From the NCBI RefSeq assembly GCF_003626635.1, contig NZ_RAZT01000012.1:186001-250000 (forward strand): a stretch of 64,000 nucleotides of DNA, read 5' to 3'. This stretch comes from Micromonospora musae. Lineage in GTDB: Bacteria > Actinomycetota > Actinomycetes > Mycobacteriales > Micromonosporaceae. Shown here piece after piece: positions 1-9,005 of this stretch (positions are counted from its first letter, which is position 1; every line of letters starts with the position of its first letter). A program made the translations under genes and the position numbers. Under the pieces are notes generated by a model. The model searched no databases. It was not told the DNA's origin and saw only the letters and a program-made list of their open reading frames with translations.

Positions 1-2
1 TC

Positions 3-3000
3 TGGCACCGCACCGGCGTACCCCGCCGGCTCGGTGCCCTGGCCAGCGGTGCGGTGCTCGCGCTCGGCATGCTGAGCGTGCCCGCGAGCGCGGCGCCCAC
101 CCGCGCTCCCGCCGCCGCCGACGCCGCAGCCGCCGCCTCGGTGCGGGTGCTGGTCTTCCATGGCCCGGCCGCCGAGCAGGACGACCCGGTCGGCCGGGCC
201 GCCACCGCGATCAAGAAGCTGGGTCGGCAGAACGACTTCGCCGTCGACGTCTCCACCGACCCCAACGTGTTCAACGTCGACAACCTGGCCCGCTACCGGG
301 GCGTGGTCTTCCTCTCCGCGAACGGTGTGACGCTCAGCGACGCCCAGGAAGCGGCCTTCCAGGCGTACGTGAAGGGCGGCGGCGGCTTCGTCGGCGTGCA
401 CGACGCGGTGCGCGCCCAGCCGGACTCCTCCTGGTTCACCGGGCTGGTCGGCGCCCGTCCGGCGGCCGGCCTGCCCAACGCCGAGAAGCCCGTCTCGGCC
501 GCCGCCAGCGGGGACAACCCGCCGAACGAGACCGCGGCGATGGCCATCGACGGGTCGACCAGCACCAAGTGGCTGGCCCGGACGACGACCGGCTGGCTCT
601 CGGCGAAGCTCGCCGCGCCGGTGGTGGTCAGCCGGTATGCGCTGACCTCGGCGAACGACTTCCCCGGCCGCGACCCGAAGAACTGGACCCTGCAGGGCTC
701 CCAGGACGGCACCAGCTGGACCGACCTGGACACCCGCACCGACGAGACCTTCCCGCAGCGGTTCCAGACCAAGCAGTACAGCTTCACCAACACCACCGCC
801 TACCAGCACTACCGGCTCAACATCACCGCGAACAGCGGCGAGCCGCTGATCCAGCTCGCCGAGCTGTGGCTCATCGGCCCGGACGCCGGGCCGACCCCGG
901 ACACCCAGGTGCAGGAGGCGGTGGTCGACTTCACCGACCGCCAGCACCCGGCCAACAAGGGGACGCCGCTGACCGCGAAGCGGTCCGACCAGTGGATCAA
1001 CTGGGACTCCAACCCGATCGGTCGGGTGCACACCGTCGCCCAGGTCGAGGAGGGCACCTACAACCCCGGCCTGAGCGGCAACGGCGCGTTCCACCCGATC
1101 TCCTGGTGCCAGGACTACGACGGGGGCCGGTCGTTTTACACCGGCATGGGCCGCACCGCGGCCAGCTGGACCGACGACACGCAGTTCCAGAGCCACCTGG
1201 CCGGGGCCATCAAGTGGGCGGCCGGCATGGTGCGCGGCGACTGCCAGGCGACCATCGCCTCGAACTACCGCATCGAGCGGCTCACCGCCACGAACCAGCC
1301 CGGTCAGCTCGACCAGATCGGTGAACCGCACGGGTTGACCATCGACCCGGACGGCAAGGTCTTCTACATCGGCAAGGCGGCCTGCGCCACCGGGCCGATC
1401 GCCAACTGGGACGACCCCAACGTGGGTCTCGGCTGCGGCACGATCCACCAGTGGGACCCGAAGACCAAGCAGGTCAAGCTGCTCACCACCCTCCGTGTGA
1501 TGGGCAACCGGGGCAGCGGCAGTGAGCTGGTCAAGAACGAGGAAGGCCTCGTCGGCATCACGCTGGATCCGAAGTTCGCGCAGAACGGCTGGATCTACGT
1601 CTACTGGATGCCGCACGAGTCGATCGACCGTGACCTGCGCATCGGCAAGCGGACCGTCTCGCGGTTCACCTACGACGCCGCGAACCAGACGATCGACCAG
1701 GCGACCCGCAAGGACCTGCTGAGCTGGGACACGCAGATCCACAGCTGCTGCCACGCCGGTGGCGGCATGACCTTCGACGAGTCCGGCAACCTCTACATCG
1801 GCTCCGGTGACAGCAACTCGTCGGGTGGCTCGGACGGCTACTCCGGCAACAACTGGACCCAGGACTACAAGGGTGTCTCGTTCCAGGACGCGCGCCGTAC
1901 GGCCGGTAACACCAACGACCTCAACGGCAAGATCATTCGGATCCACCCCGAGGCGGACGGCACGTACACCATCCCGAAGGGCAACCTCTTCACCGGCCAG
2001 GAGGAGGGCGGCGGCAAGACCCGTCCGGAGATCTACGTGATGGGCGTGCGCAACATCGCCCGGATCGCCTGGGACCCGGTCAACGACTGGCTGACGGCCG
2101 CGTGGGTCGGCCCGGACGCCGGTGGCCCGAACCCGGAGCTCGGCCCGGCCAAGTACGAGACGGCCACGATCATCAAGTCCGCGGGCAACCATGGCTGGCC
2201 GTACTGCATGGGTAACCGGCAGCCGTACCGGGACCGCAGCAACACCGACGCGACCGTGCTGACCGGCTGGTACGACTGCGACGCCCCGAAGAACGAGTCG
2301 CCGCGCAACACCGGTCTGGTCAACCTCCCGCCGGTGCAGGACAACATGATCTGGTACTCGCCGCAGGGTGGCGGTCCGGTCTTCCCGGAGCGCACCGACG
2401 GCAGCGGCCTGCCGACGTACGAGCCGGGTGACGAGACCTTCACCGAGCCGTACCTCAAGGGCGGCGGTCAGGCCATCATGGACGGCCCGACCTACCAGCG
2501 GGAGAACGTCGACACCACCAGCGGGGTGGCGTGGCCGGAGTACTGGGACGACAAGTGGTTCATCGGTGACCAGTCGAACGCCAGCAACCGCATCGCGGTG
2601 ACCGTCGACAAGAGCAAGGTCGACAGCCACGGCCCGCCGGCGTTCGCCGAGGACCTGCGCTCCATCATCCGCTCGGGCAGCGGTGGTACCCAGCTCCAGT
2701 CCTGGATGGACGCGAAGTTCGGCCCGGACGGTGCCCTGTACATGCTCGACTACGCGGGCGGCTTCTTCAGCCTGCACTCGAACCAGAAGCTGATCCGGAT
2801 CGCCTACACCGGCGGTCCGGCGACGCCGAACCCGAGTGACGCCGGCGCGCGGGCCGTGGCGCAGAGCGACCCGAAGAACGTCCAGTTCTCCGGCGCCAAG
2901 GTCGGCGGCGTGGCCTGGGAGTGGAACTTCGGCGACGGCAGCCCGGTGTCTCGGGCGGCCAACCCCACCCACCGGTACGCCGACTACGGCAGCTACCAGG

Positions 3001-3965
3001 CCACCCTCAAGGTGACCTACGCCAACGGCGAGGTGGCGATGTCGGTGCTGCCGGTCAGCGTCGGCTGCGTCGCGCCTGACGGCCGGTCGACCGTACGGAT
3101 GCTCGACACCGACACCGGAGTGCCCAACTACGCGGTCGGCGGCGGGTGCACCGTCAACGACCTCATCGACGATGAGCGCAACTGGGCCAACCACGCCCAG
3201 TTCGTCGGTCACGTCGAGGACGTCGTCGCGCAGCTGCGTGCCGACGGTGAGATCGACAAGCAGGACGCGAACCGGTTGAACCGGGCGGCCCAGCGGTCGG
3301 AGGTCGGCACCACCGCCGGCTACCAGACCATCTTCGACGGGTCCGCGCAGTCCCTCGTCGACTGGCGGCAGGCGCCCAGCGGATCGTTCTCGCTGCGCAG
3401 TGACGGCTCGATCCGCAGCTCGGGCGGGCTGGGCATGCTCTGGTACGCGGGCAAGGAGTTCGGTGACTTCTCCGTCCGGATGAAGTTCCGGGACGTGTCG
3501 CCGGCCGGCACGTACGCCAACACCGGCGTCTTCACCCGCTTCCCGGACCCGCGCCAACCGGTCGACGAGCGGCCGGAGTGCGGCCGGACCGGCTCGGCCG
3601 CGGGCTCACCGGCGTGGGTGGCGATCTTCTGCGGCCACGAGATCCAGATCTACGACGGACCGACCGGTGAGCCGCAGAAGACCGGTTCGATCTACAACTT
3701 CGACCCGAACACGCTGGACCAGGCGCGGGTGACCCCGAAGGGCCAGTGGAACGACTACGAGGTCCGGGTCGTCGGCCAGCACTACACGATCATCCGCAAC
3801 GGCGTGGTGATCAACGAGTTCGACAACACCCCGGGCAAGAACTCGTCGCGCGCGGGTGACCCGCCCACGGACCTGCGGCAGTTCCTGAGCGGGTTCGTCG
3901 GATTGCAGAACCACGGCACCAACGACCTGATCGAGTTCCGTGACGTGAGGGTCCGCGAGCTGTAA
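3..3965 (+). CDS. Secreted ThuA/discoidin/PQQ-sugar dehydrogenase/PKD/DUF1080 multidomain protein (5' end outside window)
   Basis: The frame is open from base 3 and already reads through an export signal (hydrophobic stretch ending PASAAP), so the true start lies just upstream of the window. Numbering from the GTG at 54: residues 30-135 are the first half of a ThuA-like domain; 145-285 an F5/8 type C (discoidin) carbohydrate-binding domain; 290-400 the second half of ThuA (HPISWCQDYDGGRS); 405-930 a glucose/sorbosone dehydrogenase (PQQ) propeller; 940-1004 a PKD domain (WNFGDGS); about 1090-1303 a DUF1080/3-keto-disaccharide hydrolase-type domain. ThuA and DUF1080 families are known to act on 3-keto sugars, so an extracellular role in oxidising and cleaving a glycoside is inferred. 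The substrate is unknown. The discoidin domain seems inserted within ThuA. Confidence 0.9.
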   Translation, partial: WHRTGVPRRLGALASGAVLALGMLSVPASAAPTRAPAAADAAAAASVRVLVFHGPAAEQDDPVGRAATAIKKLGRQNDFAVDVSTDPNVFNVDNLARYRGVVFLSANGVTLSDAQEAAFQAYVKGGGGFVGVHDAVRAQPDSSWFTGLVGARPAAGLPNAEKPVSAAASGDNPPNETAAMAIDGSTSTKWLARTTTGWLSAKLAAPVVVSRYALTSANDFPGRDPKNWTLQGSQDGTSWTDLDTRTDETFPQRFQTKQYSFTNTTAYQHYRLNITANSGEPLIQLAELWLIGPDAGPTPDTQVQEAVVDFTDRQHPANKGTPLTAKRSDQWINWDSNPIGRVHTVAQVEEGTYNPGLSGNGAFHPISWCQDYDGGRSFYTGMGRTAASWTDDTQFQSHLAGAIKWAAGMVRGDCQATIASNYRIERLTATNQPGQLDQIGEPHGLTIDPDGKVFYIGKAACATGPIANWDDPNVGLGCGTIHQWDPKTKQVKLLTTLRVMGNRGSGSELVKNEEGLVGITLDPKFAQNGWIYVYWMPHESIDRDLRIGKRTVSRFTYDAANQTIDQATRKDLLSWDTQIHSCCHAGGGMTFDESGNLYIGSGDSNSSGGSDGYSGNNWTQDYKGVSFQDARRTAGNTNDLNGKIIRIHPEADGTYTIPKGNLFTGQEEGGGKTRPEIYVMGVRNIARIAWDPVNDWLTAAWVGPDAGGPNPELGPAKYETATIIKSAGNHGWPYCMGNRQPYRDRSNTDATVLTGWYDCDAPKNESPRNTGLVNLPPVQDNMIWYSPQGGGPVFPERTDGSGLPTYEPGDETFTEPYLKGGGQAIMDGPTYQRENVDTTSGVAWPEYWDDKWFIGDQSNASNRIAVTVDKSKVDSHGPPAFAEDLRSIIRSGSGGTQLQSWMDAKFGPDGALYMLDYAGGFFSLHSNQKLIRIAYTGGPATPNPSDAGARAVAQSDPKNVQFSGAKVGGVAWEWNFGDGSPVSRAANPTHRYADYGSYQATLKVTYANGEVAMSVLPVSVGCVAPDGRSTVRMLDTDTGVPNYAVGGGCTVNDLIDDERNWANHAQFVGHVEDVVAQLRADGEIDKQDANRLNRAAQRSEVGTTAGYQTIFDGSAQSLVDWRQAPSGSFSLRSDGSIRSSGGLGMLWYAGKEFGDFSVRMKFRDVSPAGTYANTGVFTRFPDPRQPVDERPECGRTGSAAGSPAWVAIFCGHEIQIYDGPTGEPQKTGSIYNFDPNTLDQARVTPKGQWNDYEVRVVGQHYTIIRNGVVINEFDNTPGKNSSRAGDPPTDLRQFLSGFVGLQNHGTNDLIEFRDVRVREL

Positions 3966-3974
3966 CCCCAAAGC

Positions 3975-4012
3975 GTGCCGGGTACGGAGGACCCACCCTC
4001 CGTACCCGGCAC
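3975..4012. terminator. Bidirectional intrinsic terminator hairpin
   Basis: A perfect 16-bp inverted repeat (3975-3990 with 3997-4012) and a 6-base loop lies between two convergent genes. There is no long T run, as is usual in actinomycetes. Confidence 0.75.
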
Positions 4013-4026
4013 TGCTGCGTCGGCGG

Positions 4027-4455
4027 TCAGGCCTTGCGGGCCGTGCGCCGGTTGCCGAACGACTCCATGGTGGTGGCCTTCTTCGCCGGCGCCCGGGTGG
4101 CGGACGTGGTCCGGGTCCGGGCCGGCGCCTTCTTCGCCGCCTTCTTCGCGGCGGCCCGGGTGGCCGGCGCCTTCTTCGGTGGCGCGTTCTTCGCGGTGGC
4201 CGCCTTCGCCGTCGGCCGGCGGGTGGGCGTCGCCGTGGTGGCGGAGGTGCTCTTCTTCCGTGCGACTCGGGCCGTGGTCGTCGTGGGCTTCGCGCCGGGT
4301 GACTTGGCCGCGCTCGCGCCGGTCGCCCGTTTCGTGGCGGCGGTGGCCTTCTTCGCCGCCGCCTTGCGGTTCATCGGCGCCTTCTTCGCGCCGGTGGCCT
4401 TGCGGGCCCCGGTCGGGCGGCTCCCCGGCGGGACGGAAGTCCTGCCTGCGGTCAT
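4027..4455 (-). CDS. Histone H1-like lysine/alanine-rich nucleoid protein
   Basis: The 142-residue product is almost entirely Lys, Ala, Arg, Thr and Pro, with repeated KKA/AAKKA units and no predicted fold, like the basic tails of actinobacterial histone H1-like or HupB-type proteins. It probably binds DNA nonspecifically and compacts the nucleoid. The start ATG at 4455 has a strong Shine-Dalgarno (GGAGGAG) a few bases upstream. It lacks the HU fold that would make it HupB, so it is a stand-alone tail protein. Low complexity makes the family assignment compositional, not motif-based; that it is a real gene is supported by the ribosome site and by the terminator shared with the gene to its left. 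Confidence 0.7.
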   Translation of the reverse strand: MTAGRTSVPPGSRPTGARKATGAKKAPMNRKAAAKKATAATKRATGASAAKSPGAKPTTTTARVARKKSTSATTATPTRRPTAKAATAKNAPPKKAPATRAAAKKAAKKAPARTRTTSATRAPAKKATTMESFGNRRTARKA

Positions 4456-4589
4456 CCTCGCTCCTCCTCAGGTCTGCCCCGAATCCCCTGCCACCGGTGA
4501 TCGGCCAGGAGAGGTCCCGTCGGTGTGGTCGGCCGGGTCTTCCCGCGACCTGGGCGGACAAACGCCGGATGCGGTGCGCCGCGGTGATG

Positions 4590-4646
4590 GTTAAGCAAGT
4601 CCTTGACTATTGGCGCTCGACGTGGAAAGTTAAGGATGTGCCTAAC
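4590..4646 (+). promoter_or_regulatory. Twin ArsR-type operators with promoter -35
   Basis: Two inverted repeats share one half-site: GTTAAG-6-CTTGAC at 4590-4607 and GTTAAG-6-CCTAAC at 4629-4646, starting 39 bp apart. The first overlaps a TTGACT -35-like box (4603-4608) and the second covers the GTG start of the ArsR gene. This layout fits autorepression; binding by the ArsR protein is inferred. Confidence 0.55.
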
Positions 4647-4997
4647 CATCAGGGATCGCTGGACCTGGTGTTCCACGCCCTCGCCGATCCGACCCGACGC
4701 GGCATCGTCGAGCGGCTGGTCCGCGGGCCCGCCTCGGTGAGCGAACTGGCCCGCCCGTTGGAGATGTCGCTGCCGGCCGTGCTTCAGCACCTCCAGGTGC
4801 TCGAGAGCAGCGGCCTGGTGATCTCCGAGAAGGCCGGCCGGGTGCGCACCTGCCGGGTCGAGCCGGCGGCGCTGCGCGCGGCCGAGAGCTGGCTCGGCGC
4901 CCAGCGCACCAACTGGGAGCAGCGCCTGGACCGGCTCGACGACATCCTGGCGCACCGATCCGGCGATCCCGCAGCAGAAGGAGACGATCGAGCATGA
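4638..4997 (+). CDS. ArsR-family winged-helix repressor
   Basis: The 119-residue protein has the ArsR winged-helix core (FHALADPTRRGIVERL, SVSELARPLEMSLPAVLQHL). The GTG at 4638 is chosen because homology starts right there, although the frame is open far upstream. There are no clustered Cys residues for metal sensing, which fits the subgroup encoded next to SRPBCC proteins rather than metal sensors. Its stop overlaps the next gene by ATGA, so the two are co-translated. It probably represses its own operon through the paired repeats upstream. Confidence 0.88.
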   Translation: MPNHQGSLDLVFHALADPTRRGIVERLVRGPASVSELARPLEMSLPAVLQHLQVLESSGLVISEKAGRVRTCRVEPAALRAAESWLGAQRTNWEQRLDRLDDILAHRSGDPAAEGDDRA

Positions 4998-5452
4998 GCC
5001 ACTCCGAAACCGCCCACTCGACCTTCACCCTGGAGCGCCACTACGCCGTACCGCCCGCCGCCGTCTTCTCGGCCTGGGCGGATCCGAAGGTGAAGGCCCG
5101 CTGGTTCGCCGGCCAGCACGCCGAGCACGATCTCGACTTCCGGGTCGGCGGTCGGGAGCGGGTGCTCGGCCAGCACGACGGCCGGGCGTTGACCTACGAC
5201 ACGCAGTACCAGGACATCGTCGCCGACGAACGGATCGTGTGCAGCTCCGCGCTCTCCTTCGACGGCACTCTGTCGACCCTCTCCATCACCACCGTCGAGT
5301 TCGTGCCCGACGGCGACGGCACCCGACTGGTCCTCACCGAGCAGGGCACCTACCTGGACGGTCACGAGCAGCCGGCCTGGCGTGAACAGGGCACGGCGAC
5401 CCAGCTCGACGCCCTCACCGCCGAGCTGGAGACGACCGGAACGGCCGGCTGA
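4994..5452 (+). CDS. SRPBCC/AHSA1-family protein
   Basis: This 152-residue protein has the START/Bet v1-like Aha1 C-terminal fold signature: ERHYAVPPAAVFSAWADP at the N-terminus, then a W-F hydrophobic core. Members bind small hydrophobic ligands or act as stress proteins, but no reaction can be assigned. It overlaps the ArsR gene by 4 bases. ArsR-AHSA1 pairs are a recurrent actinobacterial arrangement, so the ligand pocket may relate to the signal that releases ArsR (inference). Confidence 0.85.
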   Translation: MSHSETAHSTFTLERHYAVPPAAVFSAWADPKVKARWFAGQHAEHDLDFRVGGRERVLGQHDGRALTYDTQYQDIVADERIVCSSALSFDGTLSTLSITTVEFVPDGDGTRLVLTEQGTYLDGHEQPAWREQGTATQLDALTAELETTGTAG

Positions 5453-5542
5453 CGGCGCTCCCGCGCCGGCTCGTACCGCCGGCCGGGAGAGCCGAGGAGG
5501 TGCCGGAGCTTGTGCACCGGCGCCTCCTCGGGCACCCCAGGG

Positions 5543-6238
5543 TCAGCGGTTCCCCGGACCGGGCCGGAGCGCCGAGACCAGCCGGCGGGTGAGCCAGAGC
5601 GGGGAGGTGAGCGCGTTGCCGACCACCACGGCGTGGGCGCCGGCCGCGAAGGCGCGCCCGACCTGCTCGCCGTCCCGGTAGCGCCCCTCGGCGAAGACCG
5701 GCACCGGCACGCCGGCCGCGAGCGCGGCGACCAGCGCCAGGTCCGGGCGCTCCGCGTCCGCGCTCGCCGCCGTGTACCCGGAGAGCGTGGTGGCGACCGC
5801 GTCGGCGCCCGCCTCGACCGCGGCCACGCCCTCCGCCAGCGTCGACACGTCGGCGAGGACCAGGGCGCCGGTCTGCTCCCGCAGCGCGCGGACGGTGTCG
5901 GCGAAGGTACGTCCGTCGGGGCGGGGCCGGTCGGTGGCGTCCACCGCGACGATCGCGGCACCGGCGAGCGCCACCTCGACGGCGTGCTCGGCCGTCGGGG
6001 TGATGAAGACGTCGGCGGCACCGTGCTTGTAGAGGCCGATCAGAGGCACGTCCACGGCGGCGCGGATGGCGCGTACGTCGGCGGGACCGTTGGCGCGCAC
6101 CGCCACCGCGCCGCCCCGGACCACGGCGGCTGCCACCCGCGCCTGCACGTACGGGTCCCGCATCGGGTCGTCGGGATCGTCGGGCAGGGGCTGGCAGGAC
6201 ACCACCAGCCCGCCGGCCAGGTCGTCGAGCACGCTCAC
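5543..6238 (-). CDS. nanE: Putative N-acetylmannosamine-6-phosphate 2-epimerase (NanE)
   Basis: The 231-residue TIM-barrel protein matches the NanE family: GGLVVSCQPL at the N-terminus, PLIGLYKH (active-site Lys region), FITPT, DATDRPRPDG (the DxTxRxRP motif), and VFAEGRY plus VVVGNALTSP at the phosphate-binding end. NanE converts ManNAc-6-P to GlcNAc-6-P in the cytoplasm. It is the last gene of the leftward sugar operon, 73 bp after the ROK kinase, which could supply its phosphorylated substrate. No sialate lyase (NanA), NagA or NagB is encoded nearby, so the entry route of ManNAc is unknown. Confidence 0.88.
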   Translation of the reverse strand: MSVLDDLAGGLVVSCQPLPDDPDDPMRDPYVQARVAAAVVRGGAVAVRANGPADVRAIRAAVDVPLIGLYKHGAADVFITPTAEHAVEVALAGAAIVAVDATDRPRPDGRTFADTVRALREQTGALVLADVSTLAEGVAAVEAGADAVATTLSGYTAASADAERPDLALVAALAAGVPVPVFAEGRYRDGEQVGRAFAAGAHAVVVGNALTSPLWLTRRLVSALRPGPGNR

Positions 6239-6311
6239 CGGTCTGGGTCTCCTCTTCGCGTCGTCCGGGACGGGCGGGCCGCCGGTCGGTTGGATTCGAG
6301 AGCCGCCGCCG

Positions 6312-7214
6312 TCACGGCTGCTCCGCCAAGGCCAGCCGGGCGGCGCCGACGGCGACCGCGTCCTCGCCGAGGGCGGCGAGGCGCAGCGGCACGTCGGCCC
6401 AGGCCGGCGGCAGCTCGGCGGCGTAGGCGGCGGTCGCGGCGGGCAGCAGGGACTCGGCGGCCCCGCCGCCCAGTAGCACCGTCACCGGGTCGAGCAGGGC
6501 CACCAGCCCGGCGATTGCCGCGCCGAGCGCCTCGCCGGCCCGATCGAGCACCGCCCGCGCCGCCGGGTCACCCGACGCGGCCCGCTCGGTCACCTGCCGT
6601 CCGGTGCAACGCTCCCCGGTCCGCGCGGCGTACGCGGCGGCCAGCCCGGTGCCGGAGGCGATCGCCTCCAGGTGCCCGTACCGGCCGCAGCCGCAGCGCA
6701 GCCCCTCGGCGCCCGGCACCGGTAGGTGCCCCACCGCGCCGGCCGCACCGCGGGCGCCGGCGTCGAGCCGGCCCGCCCGGACCATCGCCCCGCCCAGCCC
6801 GGTGCCGACCGCGACGAGCAGCAGGTGCCCGTCGCCCCGGCCGGCGCCGGACCAGCACTCGCCGAGCGCGGCGGCGTGCACGTCGTTGCCGACCCGTACC
6901 CGCCGGCCGAGCCGTTCGGCCAGCGCATCGGCGACCGGGGTGCCGGTCCAGCCCGGCAGGCTGTCGGTGGCGTACCGGATGACGCCGGTCGTCGGGTCGA
7001 CGGTGCCCGCCGTGCCCACGCCCACCGGTCCGCCGCCCGCCGCGGGCAGCAGGTCGGCGGCGAGCCGCGCGGCCGTGTCCAGCACCGCGCGGGGCCCGGA
7101 GCGCGCGGGGGTGCTCGCCCGCCGCCGGTCCTGCACCGTGCCGTCCCGGTCGACCAGGACGGCCACCGTCTTGGTGCCGCCGATGTCCAGGCCCACCACG
7201 GCCGGGCCGGTCAT
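6312..7214 (-). CDS. ROK-family sugar kinase (NanK-like)
   Basis: The 300-residue ROK protein has the ATP-binding motif VGLDIGGTKT, the catalytic GNDVHAAALGE segment and a partial zinc motif (CGCGRYGHLEA). The ATG at 7214 overlaps the stop of the permease gene (ATGA), which fixes the start; the longer open frame upstream has no homology. There is no DNA-binding N-terminus, so it is a kinase rather than a NagC-type repressor. With NanE next to it, N-acetylmannosamine 6-phosphorylation is the most economical guess, but glucose or another hexosamine cannot be excluded. Confidence 0.88.
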   Translation of the reverse strand: MTGPAVVGLDIGGTKTVAVLVDRDGTVQDRRRASTPARSGPRAVLDTAARLAADLLPAAGGGPVGVGTAGTVDPTTGVIRYATDSLPGWTGTPVADALAERLGRRVRVGNDVHAAALGECWSGAGRGDGHLLLVAVGTGLGGAMVRAGRLDAGARGAAGAVGHLPVPGAEGLRCGCGRYGHLEAIASGTGLAAAYAARTGERCTGRQVTERAASGDPAARAVLDRAGEALGAAIAGLVALLDPVTVLLGGGAAESLLPAATAAYAAELPPAWADVPLRLAALGEDAVAVGAARLALAEQP

Positions 7215-8053
7215 CCCTTCAGGCCGGTGTGCGCGAGGCCCTCCACGAACTGCTTCTGGGCGATGACGAAGACCACGAGGACCGGCAGCGCGGTCAGTGA
7301 CGCCGCGGCCAGCTGCACGTTCCACATCGGGCCGCCGTACGCGTCGACGAACTGAGTGAGCGCCTGGGGCAGGGTGAACTTCTCCGGCGTGGAGAGGAAC
7401 ACGATCGGCTCCAGGTAGAGGTTCCAGCTGTGCAGGAAGGTGAAGATCCCGACCGCGCCCAGGGCAGGCCGGGACAGCGGCAGGGCCACCTTCCAGAACG
7501 TGGCGAAGCGGCCGAGCCCGTCGACCCGGGCGGCCTCCTCCAGCTCACCGGGGAGGCTGATGAAGAACTGCCGCATGATGAACGTCGCCAGCACGCTCGG
7601 GGCGCCGAGGATCGGCACCAGGATGAGCGGCCAGTGGGTGTCGATCAGGCCGAGCTTGAAGAACATCTGGAACAGCGGAACGATCGTGACCTCGCTCGGG
7701 ATGAGCAGACCGGCGAGGACGACCAGGAAGAGCACGTTCTGGCCGCGGAACCGGATCCGGGCGAACGCGTACCCGGAGAGCGCCGACACCGCGAGCGTGC
7801 CGACGGTGACCACCAGGGCGATGTAGAGGCTGTTCAGGTACTGCCGGCCGAACGGCTGGAGCTCGAAGACCCGCTGGTACGCGTCGAGCTGCGGATGCAC
7901 CGGCAGCAGCTGCGGCGGGAAGGCGAAGATGTCCGCCACCGGCTTCAGCGACGAGGTGACCATCCACCAGGTGGGGAAGACGAACGGGATCGCCAGCACC
8001 AGCAGCACTCCGTAGAGCACCAGCTTGGTGCGGCGCGACAGGTCACGACTCAT
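7211..8053 (-). CDS. Carbohydrate ABC transporter permease (MalG type)
   Basis: This 280-residue inner-membrane protein has about six hydrophobic segments and the cytoplasmic EAA loop (EEAARVDGLGRF) that docks the ATPase. It ends EGLAHTGLKG, the classic CUT1 MalG-type C-terminus. It overlaps the upstream permease by 11 bases and the kinase by 4, so the genes are translationally coupled. No ATPase is encoded in the operon; actinomycetes commonly energise such importers with a shared MsiK-type ATPase encoded elsewhere. Confidence 0.92.
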   Translation of the reverse strand: MSRDLSRRTKLVLYGVLLVLAIPFVFPTWWMVTSSLKPVADIFAFPPQLLPVHPQLDAYQRVFELQPFGRQYLNSLYIALVVTVGTLAVSALSGYAFARIRFRGQNVLFLVVLAGLLIPSEVTIVPLFQMFFKLGLIDTHWPLILVPILGAPSVLATFIMRQFFISLPGELEEAARVDGLGRFATFWKVALPLSRPALGAVGIFTFLHSWNLYLEPIVFLSTPEKFTLPQALTQFVDAYGGPMWNVQLAAASLTALPVLVVFVIAQKQFVEGLAHTGLKG

Positions 8054-8993
8054 GGAAGACCCACCTCTTGCGCATCTGCCACTGCAGCACGGTGAGCGCG
8101 AGGACGATGCCGAAGAGCAGGATCGACAGGGTCGCGCCGTAGCCGAAGTGATGGAACTGGAACGCCTGCTGGTACAGGTAGTAGACGAGCACGGTGGTGG
8201 AGGTGCCCGGCCCGCCCTGGGTGAGCACCGCGATCTGGGCGAAGACCTGCAACGAGCCGACCACGGTGATGATCGAGGTGAGCAGGATCGTCGGGCTGAT
8301 CAACGGCACGGTGATCCGCCAGAACTGGCGCATCCGGCTGGCGCCGTCGACCTCGGCGGCCTCGTACAGCTCGGCGGGTACGCCCTGCAGGGCGGCCAGG
8401 AACAGCACCATGTTCAGGCCGACGTTCTTGAACACCTGCACGACGATCACGGAGAGCATGGCGCTGCCCTCGCCGCGCAGCCAGTTCGGCCCGTCCACGC
8501 CGATGGTGTCGAGCAGGCCGTTGACGCCGCCGTTGTCCTGCAGCAGGAAGCCCCAGACGATCGTCCAGGCGACCAGCGAGACGACCACGGGGGAGAAGAA
8601 GATGGTGCGGAAGACGATGGTGCCGCGCAGCTTCTGGTTGAGCAGGACGGCGAGCAGCAGCGCCAGGGCGAGGTTGAACACCACGAGGCCGACGGAGAAG
8701 AGCCCGGTGGCCCGCAGCACCGACCCGAGGTTGGGATCATCGGCCAGCGCCGTGTAGTTGTCGGCGCCCACGAAGTCGAAGGTGCCGGCGAGCACGTTCC
8801 ACTCGTGCAGGCTGTACCAGACGACCAGCCCCAGCGGTAGGAAGACGAAGAGCAGGCTGCCGAGCAGCTGCGGGGCGATGAAGAGGTAACCGGCGAGCTG
8901 GTCGCGGCGGCGGCTGGTCCACCACGGGCGCGACGCCTGGCCCGGGGTGGGCGGGGCCGGCGCCCCGCCCACCCGGATGTCCGTCTGGGACAT
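8043..8993 (-). CDS. Carbohydrate ABC transporter permease (MalF/UgpA type)
   Basis: The 316-residue protein starts with a cytoplasmic Pro-rich tail, then membrane spans beginning at GYLFIAPQLLG, and an EAA loop (YEAAEVDGASRMRQFW). It pairs with the MalG-type permease that follows. The ATG at 8993 is 12 bases after the stop of the binding-protein gene. Together the three genes form a CUT1 sugar or glycan importer. Confidence 0.92.
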   Translation of the reverse strand: MSQTDIRVGGAPAPPTPGQASRPWWTSRRRDQLAGYLFIAPQLLGSLLFVFLPLGLVVWYSLHEWNVLAGTFDFVGADNYTALADDPNLGSVLRATGLFSVGLVVFNLALALLLAVLLNQKLRGTIVFRTIFFSPVVVSLVAWTIVWGFLLQDNGGVNGLLDTIGVDGPNWLRGEGSAMLSVIVVQVFKNVGLNMVLFLAALQGVPAELYEAAEVDGASRMRQFWRITVPLISPTILLTSIITVVGSLQVFAQIAVLTQGGPGTSTTVLVYYLYQQAFQFHHFGYGATLSILLFGIVLALTVLQWQMRKRWVFHES

Positions 8994-9005
8994 GGTCCGG
9001 CTGCC

